DNA from: Clostridia bacterium
GTDB taxonomy: Bacteria > Bacillota > Clostridia > Oscillospirales > Acutalibacteraceae
Assembly (NCBI GenBank): GCA_017559885.1
Contig: JAFYQN010000070.1
Coordinates: 1 to 9,273 of the forward strand
Direction of reading: 5' to 3'
DNA length: 9,273 nucleotides
Shown here: piece by piece, positions 1 through 6,021 of the stretch
Position numbering within the stretch: position 1 is the first letter of the stretch
Layout: every line of letters begins with the position of its first letter
Program-made: the position numbers and the translations under genes
The notes under the pieces: generated by a model
Database searches by the model: none
What the model was told of the DNA's origin: nothing
What the model saw: the letters and a program-made list of their open reading frames with translations, nothing else

Positions 1-550
1 CTATGAGCGTTGCTTTTTTTATTTCTTTAGTAGTAAGTAATCGTGGGTCGCCACCAAATAATTCGTCACGTAATAAAAGCGAAAAAAACTCTGCCATAAG
101 ATTACGGATTATAGACTGATAATACTCTTTTTGCTCGGTGGCTTCCTCTATAACGCGCATTAGGATTTGGTTAAGTCGGTTGTTGTTTTTTATGTGATTA
201 TTAAAAGCTACGCCTTCCGCCACGAGAAGATTGCGTAGGTCAACGTCTATAAGACCGGTGTTTTTGAAAAAATCGAGGTCAATCATTATAAGATAGTATT
301 TACCTTTATGTGAATCGGTTGCAATATTTGCGTGTACCTCATAAGGATTTGCAATAGTAATATCGCCGGCGTGGGCAATTATTGTTTTAGAGCCTATTGT
401 TTGAATTGAGTCGCCTTCATTAAAAAGCTTTATTTCAATTTCGGGGTGAAAGGCATCGCGCGACGCTGTTGACATAGCGCTTGAAACGATAATTTTAAAA
501 TCTTCAGATTTAAATCTTATTGCCTGAAGAAATCCGTCCTTAGGTTTCAT
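1..550 (-). CDS. AraC-family transcriptional regulator, 3' part missing (runs off window edge)
   Basis: The frame is open from an ATG at 550 to the window edge, giving about 183 residues with no stop. The start is supported by AGAAGGTG a few bases upstream. The visible part resembles the N-terminal sensing domain of AraC regulators: a stretch around residues 59-75 (HAGDITIANPYEVHA) matches the usual pattern in which a cupin strand with a Gly-Asp turn leads to an Asn-Pro and a His. A helical segment follows (about 105-160). The last visible residues (LTTKEIKKATLI) look like the linker just before the first helix-turn-helix, so the DNA-binding domain must lie to the left of the window. The gene starts 26 bases after the end of the upstream AraC gene on the same strand and is probably co-transcribed with it. 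The AraC assignment rests on the N-terminal half and context, so it is likely rather than certain. The ligand is unknown, probably a sugar. Confidence 0.72.
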   Translation of the reverse strand, partial: MKPKDGFLQAIRFKSEDFKIIVSSAMSTASRDAFHPEIEIKLFNEGDSIQTIGSKTIIAHAGDITIANPYEVHANIATDSHKGKYYLIMIDLDFFKNTGLIDVDLRNLLVAEGVAFNNHIKNNNRLNQILMRVIEEATEQKEYYQSIIRNLMAEFFSLLLRDELFGGDPRLLTTKEIKKATLI

Positions 551-576
551 TGTTGCACCTTCTTTAATATTTGAAT

Positions 577-1449
577 TTATTTTCTATATTCTGATGGTGA
601 AATACCACAGTAACGTTTAAAAGCACGTGTAAAACACGATATTGATTCAAATCCTACTTCGTTTGAGATTTCGGTAATGCTTTTTGTTGTGCTACTAAGT
701 AGATACTGCGCTCTGTTTATTCGCGCGTGGGCAATAAACTGTTGCGGTGACATATCAGTAAATTGATAAAAATATCGACGTAACGTTGCCTCGCTTACAA
801 AACATTTTTCTGAAAGCACAGACAAGGTTAGTTTGTCACCGTTTGCAAGGTTAGAAGATATATGCTCAAGTGCGGGAAGTATTTTATCAAAGGAGCGGCG
901 TCTCAGGACAATATTGTTTTTTAAAGGACACTCAATTCGCGATAGTTCTAATATTAGTTGTTGAACCAATAGTAGGGCATATAGTTGGGAGAGACCTTTG
1001 CTGTTTTGTGTTTCTAAAATACATTTATTTATAATTGTCGCAAGTGTGGGATGTTCGTCAGGCGAAAACACACCGCTAAAATTAACCTGTTTTTCAATTA
1101 TGGTGGCAATACGGTTACCGATATCATCACTAGGCGCAAGTTTGTAAGGGTCATAAGAAAACCAAATCCACGTAGAGTTTTGGTCCTTATCACTATTGGC
1201 AAGATGTGGTTGGTAGGGCAAAACTATTTGAATATCGCCCTCGTTGTAGTGATAAAGGCGGTTATCTATAATACAACTTCCACTACCACGCACGCAAACG
1301 CCTATTTCAAGACAACGGTGAAAGTGTAGTGCGGTAATCGGCTCGGTTGAAAGAATAAAATCATTGTCATAGCAAACAAATCGCTCAGTGTTGCCTATAT
1401 ATACAGGGCTGTAAAAAGCGGGAAGTTGTGAAATTTTGGTATATTGCAT
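577..1449 (-). CDS. AraC-family transcriptional regulator (complete, cupin plus double HTH)
   Basis: This 290-residue protein has the normal length and layout of an AraC/XylS activator. Residues about 38-90 form a cupin-like sensing domain: His42 and His44 lie in LHFHRCLEIG, followed by a Gly-Asp turn (EGDIQIVLP) and a Pro-His at 81-82. The C-terminal hundred residues hold two helix-turn-helix units: the first around 207-230 (LSVLSEKCFVSEATLRRYF), the second around 257-282 (ITEISNEVGFESISCFTRAF). It ends with the family signature GISPSEYRK. The ATG at 1449 follows GGTGG, a reasonable ribosome binding site. The gene is transcribed away from the enzyme operon starting at 1570 and shares its 120-base upstream region, the usual arrangement for a local activator. 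The likely role is sensing a sugar or oligosaccharide and activating the enzyme genes; the ligand cannot be read from sequence. Confidence 0.93.
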   Translation of the reverse strand: MQYTKISQLPAFYSPVYIGNTERFVCYDNDFILSTEPITALHFHRCLEIGVCVRGSGSCIIDNRLYHYNEGDIQIVLPYQPHLANSDKDQNSTWIWFSYDPYKLAPSDDIGNRIATIIEKQVNFSGVFSPDEHPTLATIINKCILETQNSKGLSQLYALLLVQQLILELSRIECPLKNNIVLRRRSFDKILPALEHISSNLANGDKLTLSVLSEKCFVSEATLRRYFYQFTDMSPQQFIAHARINRAQYLLSSTTKSITEISNEVGFESISCFTRAFKRYCGISPSEYRK

Positions 1450-1468
1450 TATATCACCACCATAAGCC

Positions 1469-1487
1469 TTTGATTGATTGAGTCAAA
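1469..1487. promoter_or_regulatory. Possible regulator-binding site: inverted repeat with TTGA tandem
   Basis: The sequence TTTGA, nine bases, TCAAA forms an inverted repeat, and its left part is three tandem TTGA units (1470-1481). It lies about 18 bases upstream of the -35 of the rightward promoter, where an AraC-type activator could bind. It is also in the expected leader of the AraC transcript. Short AT-rich repeats arise by chance, so this is only a candidate. Confidence 0.22.
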
Positions 1488-1505
1488 TTTTTGAAAGAAA
1501 AAGAC

Positions 1506-1534
1506 TTGCAAAAAGTTGATATTATTAGTATATT
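1506..1534 (+). promoter_or_regulatory. Candidate sigma-A promoter for the enzyme operon
   Basis: TTGCAA (1506-1511) and TATATT (1529-1534) are separated by exactly 17 bases. A start near 1541 would leave a leader of about 30 bases ending in the ribosome binding site of the gene at 1570. The -35 is imperfect, which would fit a promoter needing an activator such as the divergent AraC protein. Confidence 0.55.
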
Positions 1535-1555
1535 AAAAATAGTAAAAAATTACAA
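1527..1555 (-). promoter_or_regulatory. Candidate promoter for the AraC pair
   Basis: Read on the minus strand, TTGTAA (1550-1555) and TATACT (1527-1532) are separated by 17 bases, a good sigma-A spacing. Transcription would start near 1520 and run into the AraC gene at 1449. The region is very AT-rich, so a chance match is possible. The -10 overlaps the -10 of the rightward promoter. Confidence 0.45.
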
Positions 1556-1559
1556 GGAG
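1555..1559 (+). promoter_or_regulatory. Ribosome binding site deciding the start at 1570
   Basis: AGGAG lies 10 bases before the ATG at 1570 and 16 bases before a second in-frame ATG at 1576. The spacing favours 1570, though the two starts differ by only two residues. Confidence 0.7.
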
Positions 1560-1569
1560 AAATTTTGTT

Positions 1570-3015
1570 ATGATCATGAATTTTAACAAAGCGGAACTCC
1601 GCGATAAAATCCACGGTTGTTGGATTGGTAAAAATATTGGCGGTACCATGGGTGGTCCTTTTGAGGGTACAAAAGAACTTTTGGACATTAAGGGCTATAC
1701 CACACCAAAGGGTGAGCCACTACCAAACGATGATCTTGATTTGCAACTTGTTTGGCTTCGCGCTCTTGAGGAAATGGGTCCATATAACCTTACTGCTCTT
1801 GACCTTGGCGAGTATTGGATTAGCTATATCGTACCACATTGGGCAGAGTACGGTATTGGTAAAGCAAACTTGCGCGCAGGTATTCAACCACCACTTTGCG
1901 GCGCTGTAAACAACGACTACTGGAAAAACTCAAACGGCGCGTGGATTCGTACCGAGATTTGGGCTTGCCTTAACCCAGGTAATCCTGATGCCGCTATCAA
2001 GTATGCGTTTAAAGACGCTTGTATTGACCACGGTATTGGTGAGGGTACATATGCCGCTGTATTTGTTGCCGCTTTAGAGAGCGCAGCTTTTGTTGAAAGC
2101 GATATTAGAAAACTTATTGATATCGGTCTTGCAAAGATTCCTGCAGACTGCCGTATGGCAAAGGCAATTAAGTTGCTTCTTGATAACTATGATAACGGCG
2201 TTGACTGGGTAACTACCAGAAATGACCTTGTAAAGCAGTCTGAAGATATTGGTTGGTTCCAAGCTCCTGCAAACGTTGCGTTTGCTATTCTTGGTATCCT
2301 TTATGGCGAGGGTGACTTTAAAAAATCAATGATTACCGCTATCAACTGTGGTGATGATACCGACTGTACCGCTGCTACTGTTGGTTCTATCCTCGGTATT
2401 ATCAATGGTACTGCAGGCATTCCTACCGACTGGCAAGAATATATTGGTGACAAGATTATCACAATCTCTATAAATATGGGTTGTGACCCAAGATACCCAC
2501 TTACCATAACCGACCTTACCGACAGAGTTATGAAGCTCATCCCATCTGCGGGCGCGGCTATCCGTAACTATGCCGTTACAATCACCGATGAGCCAACAAG
2601 CACCACCACACCACCACTTTATGGTGATTTGGAAGCAAAGCGTCTATTTGAACGCAGTGAGTACTCATTTGATGTAAATCTTGGCTTTGGTAATGCAGTT
2701 GTATCATATGACAAATGTCCTAAGATTCAGCCTGGCGAGAGCATTGGTGTAAACATTAGAGTATTTGGTCGTTTCTGGGCAATACCTGAAAATCTTTCTG
2801 TTAGATTTATCACACCTGACGGCTTTACCGTTTCAGGTCCTAGAGCGTTCTATATGGAAGCAGGCTCAATGTCTAACGACTACTATCCAAAATCTTCTGC
2901 TGATTACGTTATTACAGCAGGCGAGACCACCGAAGCGCTCAACCGCATTATCGTTGAGATAGTTTGTCCTGGTCGTCCTTCAGTAGGTCTATTTGAACTT
3001 ATATTACTTGGTTAA
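1570..3015 (+). CDS. ADP-ribosylglycohydrolase-fold protein with C-terminal beta-sandwich-like domain
   Basis: This 481-residue protein belongs to the ADP-ribosylglycohydrolase/DraG-like superfamily. Seen: an N-terminal opening typical of the family (residues 11-30, CWIGKNIGGTMGGP), the first acidic motif NDDLD (53-57), the mid-protein signature DHGIGEGTYAA (153-163) and the second acidic motif GDDTDCTAA (261-269) followed by a Gly-rich helix. In known members these acidic residues hold two divalent metals that activate cleavage of a glycosidic bond to ribose. Here the Thr usually before the first Asp pair is Asn53, and the Thr/Ser after the second Asp-x-Asp is Cys266. After about residue 350 there is an extra beta-rich region of about 130 residues resembling an Ig-like or carbohydrate-binding sandwich. 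No signal peptide is visible, so it is probably cytoplasmic. It is the first gene of the locus, next to a glycoside hydrolase and a beta-helix protein. The inference is action on a glycan-derived glycoside rather than on ADP-ribosylated protein. The fold call is firm; the substrate is unknown. Confidence 0.88.
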   Translation: MIMNFNKAELRDKIHGCWIGKNIGGTMGGPFEGTKELLDIKGYTTPKGEPLPNDDLDLQLVWLRALEEMGPYNLTALDLGEYWISYIVPHWAEYGIGKANLRAGIQPPLCGAVNNDYWKNSNGAWIRTEIWACLNPGNPDAAIKYAFKDACIDHGIGEGTYAAVFVAALESAAFVESDIRKLIDIGLAKIPADCRMAKAIKLLLDNYDNGVDWVTTRNDLVKQSEDIGWFQAPANVAFAILGILYGEGDFKKSMITAINCGDDTDCTAATVGSILGIINGTAGIPTDWQEYIGDKIITISINMGCDPRYPLTITDLTDRVMKLIPSAGAAIRNYAVTITDEPTSTTTPPLYGDLEAKRLFERSEYSFDVNLGFGNAVVSYDKCPKIQPGESIGVNIRVFGRFWAIPENLSVRFITPDGFTVSGPRAFYMEAGSMSNDYYPKSSADYVITAGETTEALNRIIVEIVCPGRPSVGLFELILLG

Positions 3016-3023
3016 TTAAAAGC

Positions 3024-3060
3024 AAAAAAACGGTAGATATATCTTGTATCTACCGTTTTT
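3024..3060 (+). terminator. Intrinsic terminator after the ADP-ribosylglycohydrolase-like gene
   Basis: CGGTAGATA (3031-3039) pairs perfectly with TATCTACCG (3047-3055) across a 7-base loop and is followed by TTTTT. The seven A residues before the stem can extend the pairing with the T run, so it could also work on the other strand. It starts just after the stop at 3015. Because the next gene has its own promoter, it probably separates or attenuates transcription between the two. Confidence 0.82.
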
Positions 3061-3072
3061 ATTTGGTATAAT
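3044..3072 (+). promoter_or_regulatory. Extended -10 promoter for the GH123-like gene
   Basis: A perfect TATAAT (3067-3072) is preceded by TGG, giving an extended -10 (TGnTATAAT). TTGTAT (3044-3049) lies 17 bases upstream as a weak -35. The -35 and spacer fall inside the terminator hairpin. A start near 3079 would place the AGGAGG at 3090-3095 in a short leader. Confidence 0.62.
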
Positions 3073-3101
3073 ATAAAAAATAACCTTTTAGGAGGCAAAA
3101 A

Positions 3102-4772
3102 ATGAATTTTAGTTCAAGACTAGTATCTTCGCTAGAAAAATGTTTTTTAAGATCAGACATCACACAATTTACCGAGCTCAAGGAAGAAAAGATATTTAAA
3201 AATCAAAAGTATTCTTTCCAGCTTGTTGCAAATTTTGATGATAACTGGCAGGTTGCTTTTAAACCTGTTGTTGAGGGCGATTTGGCGCCTTACGTTACAG
3301 TTCGCGAGGTTGTAAACATTCCTGCCGAAATGCCTACATATCCTCACTGTACTCCACTACCAAAAATTCACGAACCGGGTCTCTATCCTGACCTTTTGCG
3401 TCCGCTAAAGTATCGTGGCATTTTTAGACTTCATCCAAAGCAGAGCCGTGCTTTATGGTTTGATATTGACCCTAAGGGCGAAATTATAGGCGAACATACC
3501 CTTAAAATCAAACTATATAAAGTAAACATCACAAGCAAGGGTCTTACTCCTATTGATGAAGTAGCAGTAGAGCATGAACTTAAAATCGATATTAAAGACG
3601 TAGAAATTCCCGAACAAACACTTAAGTTTACACAGTGGTTTTATGCCGATTGCCTTGCTGACTACTATGACGTAGAGGTGTTTAGCGACCGTCACTTTGA
3701 AATATGCGAAAATTACGCTAAAATGGCTGTTGATTTTGGTCGTAATATGCTTATGGTACCGCTACTTACTTACGCGCTTGATACATACGGCGGCGGTGAG
3801 CGTACCACAACACAGCTTATCGACGTTTACAAAGACGGCGATAATTACACCTTTGGTTATGATAATCTTGACCGTTGGCTTGATATGTACCAAAGAATAG
3901 GCGTTAAGTACTATGAAATTTCCCCTGTATTTTCACAGTGGGGCGCTGATAACACACCAAAGGTAGTAGCAACCGTAAACGGCGAAAAGAAAACTATTTT
4001 TGGTTGGGGTACTGATCCGCTCTCTAAGGAATACAACACCTTTGTACGCGCTTTCCTTAGCGGATTTATCGCTCATATGAAAGAACGCGGTGAAGACCAC
4101 AAGTGTTGGTACCACGTATCTGACGAGCCAATTACCGAACATTTTGAGCAATACAAAAAGGTACGCGACTCTATCTACGATTTGGTAGAGGATTACGAAA
4201 CACTTGACGCTATATCTCATTACGAATTTTATGAGAGCGGTCTTAGCAAAAATCCTGTGCCAAAGACAATGGTTGTTCACGAATTCTTTGACAAGGGCGC
4301 TAAAGATATCTGGACATATTACTGTGGCGGTCAGTGCACAAACGTAAGTAACTGCCACTTCGCTATGGAGCTTGCTCGCGTGCGTTGCCTAGGTACTCAA
4401 ATGTTTAAGTATAACACTCAGGGCTTCTTGCATTGGGGTTATAACTATTATAACAACCAGTGGTCATACGACAGGGTTGATCCATTTGCAGTATCAGACG
4501 CTGAAAGTTTTGCCGCTAGTGGCGATGCTTATATGGTATATCCTGCTCCGGACGGCACTCCTTGGGAATCAACTCGTTTCCGCGCTTTATACGAAGGTAT
4601 GGAAGATATGCGAGTAATGCAACTAGCTGAAAAGCTTTGCGGTAAAGAAGCGGTTGTTAAGGCCATAGAGGATATCGTTGGCGAGGTTAGATTTGACAAG
4701 TGCATCCTTGAAAGCGATACAATGCTCGCAGTAAGACGCGCAGTAAACCAAATGGTATTTGATAAAATTTAA
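3102..4772 (+). CDS. GH123-like glycoside hydrolase with DUF4091-type C-terminus
   Basis: This 556-residue protein starts at an ATG six bases after a perfect AGGAGG. The N-terminal part (to about 170) is beta-rich, and the middle (about 175-450) reads as a TIM-barrel-like catalytic region. HVSDEP at 338-343 holds an adjacent Asp341-Glu342 pair. In family GH123 beta-N-acetylgalactosaminidases such a pair does substrate-assisted catalysis, the Asp orienting the 2-acetamido group and the Glu acting as general acid/base. Toward the C-terminus, GFLHWGYNYY (441-450) and the RALYEGMEDMRVMQLAEKL stretch (494-512) are typical of the DUF4091 region found in GH123-related proteins. No signal peptide or membrane segment is visible, so the enzyme is probably intracellular and trims imported oligosaccharides containing an N-acetylhexosamine. 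It is tightly linked to the next gene (3 bases between). The family call is good; membership of GH123 proper and the exact sugar are inferred. Confidence 0.82.
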   Translation: MNFSSRLVSSLEKCFLRSDITQFTELKEEKIFKNQKYSFQLVANFDDNWQVAFKPVVEGDLAPYVTVREVVNIPAEMPTYPHCTPLPKIHEPGLYPDLLRPLKYRGIFRLHPKQSRALWFDIDPKGEIIGEHTLKIKLYKVNITSKGLTPIDEVAVEHELKIDIKDVEIPEQTLKFTQWFYADCLADYYDVEVFSDRHFEICENYAKMAVDFGRNMLMVPLLTYALDTYGGGERTTTQLIDVYKDGDNYTFGYDNLDRWLDMYQRIGVKYYEISPVFSQWGADNTPKVVATVNGEKKTIFGWGTDPLSKEYNTFVRAFLSGFIAHMKERGEDHKCWYHVSDEPITEHFEQYKKVRDSIYDLVEDYETLDAISHYEFYESGLSKNPVPKTMVVHEFFDKGAKDIWTYYCGGQCTNVSNCHFAMELARVRCLGTQMFKYNTQGFLHWGYNYYNNQWSYDRVDPFAVSDAESFAASGDAYMVYPAPDGTPWESTRFRALYEGMEDMRVMQLAEKLCGKEAVVKAIEDIVGEVRFDKCILESDTMLAVRRAVNQMVFDKI

Positions 4773-4775
4773 AAT

Positions 4776-6008
4776 ATGATTTATTACGTTGATAATATTT
4801 CGGGCGCTTCTGAAAATGATGGATTAACTCCCGAAACAGCAGTAACAAGTTATAAAGAAATAAACATAACACCCGGCGACACAATACTGTTTCGTCGGGG
4901 TTGTGTCTTTTGCGAACAATTGAAAACTGTAAGCGGTCTTGCCTATAAGCCAACTATATATGGTGCGTATGGTAAGGGTCACAAACCTATTTTTAGTTTT
5001 GCGTTTATGCTTGATAACGAAACGCTATGGCAACAACACGAGAAAAATATATGGCAATACACAGGCGAAATACCAAGCGAAGTAGGAAATATATTTTTCA
5101 GTGGCGGTTTTGGTATGCTTAGATGGGATTATAACGAACTAAAAACACAGGGCGATTGGTATTATACGCATATAGGATATACCAATAAGCCGCAAACTTA
5201 CACAAAAGAAGCCGCAGACGCTCCACGCGCGTTATATATCTATAGCGAAAATAATCCTGCCGTTTTTTATAATGATTTAAAGGCGTCTTTGATATCGGAA
5301 AAATATTTGACGTTTGCAGAGTGTAACGTTGTGTTTGAAAACCTGCATTTTGAATGTAGCGCTATCAACGGATTTGAAGGTTATAATGGCAGTAACGTTA
5401 CCTTTAAAAACTGCGATTACAGATATATCGGCGGCGCAGTGTGGGATAGAAATTTAAAAATCCGTTTTGGCAATGCCATTGAGTTTTGGTGCTACTGTGA
5501 AAATGTAATTATTGAAAACTGTACCTTTGACGAGATATATGACTCTTGTGTTACCACTCAAGGAAAAGGTGAGTATGATGCGCCCAAAAATATAAAAATC
5601 ATCAATAATCATTTTTCTAATTATGGTATGGCTGCGTATGAATTGCGCGATAAAATAACTTATAACACTTATTTTAGCGGCAATGTATGTAAAAATGCAG
5701 GCGAGGGAATTTGCGTAGATTACGAAAAAGGACCGCGTAGGTCCGAGATTTTCCCACAACCTATGGGGCATCATATCTTTGTATGGAGAATCGATGCGCC
5801 AACCGAAAATGGTTTTGTTAAGATTTCAAATAATGTTTTCGGTAAGGCAACTGTTGGTTCTGCGATATATTCCATAATAAATCCAGAGGCAGAAAAGCAA
5901 TTGTTGATTAAAAACAATGTTTTTGAATTTGATAATAGCAAACTTATAAAACTAGATAACAGATATTATTCGCTAAAAGAGTTTAAAGAAAAAAGAAGGC
6001 TTGTATAA
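4776..6008 (+). CDS. Right-handed parallel beta-helix protein, probably polysaccharide-active
   Basis: This 410-residue protein opens with the pattern common to pectate-lyase-like beta-helix proteins: YYVDNISGASENDG (3-16), then a Pro-Gly-Asp-Thr (33-36) turn with a Gly-Cys pair at 42-43, then Gly-x-x-x-Lys-Pro and a second Lys-Pro near 65-71. From about 180 to 390 short strands repeat with an Asn-rich rhythm (VVFENLHF, VTFKNCDY, VIIENCTF, IKIINNHF, VKISNNVF, LLIKNNVF), the mark of stacked helix coils. No signal peptide is visible, unlike secreted lyases of this fold. The ATG lies 3 bases after the previous stop and has no recognisable ribosome binding site, so translation probably depends on coupling to the upstream gene. 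The next in-frame Met (residue 78) would remove the conserved opening, which supports 4776. Proteins of this fold include lyases, glycosidases, epimerases and phage tailspikes; no catalytic residue can be assigned, so the activity is unknown. Confidence 0.8.
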   Translation: MIYYVDNISGASENDGLTPETAVTSYKEINITPGDTILFRRGCVFCEQLKTVSGLAYKPTIYGAYGKGHKPIFSFAFMLDNETLWQQHEKNIWQYTGEIPSEVGNIFFSGGFGMLRWDYNELKTQGDWYYTHIGYTNKPQTYTKEAADAPRALYIYSENNPAVFYNDLKASLISEKYLTFAECNVVFENLHFECSAINGFEGYNGSNVTFKNCDYRYIGGAVWDRNLKIRFGNAIEFWCYCENVIIENCTFDEIYDSCVTTQGKGEYDAPKNIKIINNHFSNYGMAAYELRDKITYNTYFSGNVCKNAGEGICVDYEKGPRRSEIFPQPMGHHIFVWRIDAPTENGFVKISNNVFGKATVGSAIYSIINPEAEKQLLIKNNVFEFDNSKLIKLDNRYYSLKEFKEKRRLV

Positions 6009-6021
6009 GCCTTCTTTTTTT
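5989..6021. terminator. Bidirectional terminator between convergent operons
   Basis: AAGAAGGCTT (5993-6002) pairs with AAGCCTTCTT (6007-6016) across a 4-base loop, with T-rich tracts on both sides (T run to 6021 on the plus strand; the A run from 5989 reads as T on the minus strand). The TAA of the beta-helix gene (6006-6008) lies in the loop and stem, and the TAA of the FtsK gene (6020-6022) abuts it, so one hairpin serves both operons. Confidence 0.85.

Noticed and set aside
1570..3015. ADP-ribosylglycohydrolase-like gene as antitoxin of a DarTG-like toxin-antitoxin or as a DraG nitrogenase regulator
   Set aside because: There is no ADP-ribosyltransferase gene beside it, no nif genes, and the neighbours are glycan enzymes and AraC regulators. 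The extra C-terminal domain also does not fit.
3933..4358. Long open frame on the minus strand (141 residues)
   Set aside because: It lies wholly inside the GH123-like gene, antisense, with no ribosome binding site or family likeness; it is a shadow of the real frame.
4776..6008. Beta-helix protein as a phage tailspike
   Set aside because: No phage structural genes are nearby, and the gene is tightly linked to a glycoside hydrolase in a sugar-type operon.
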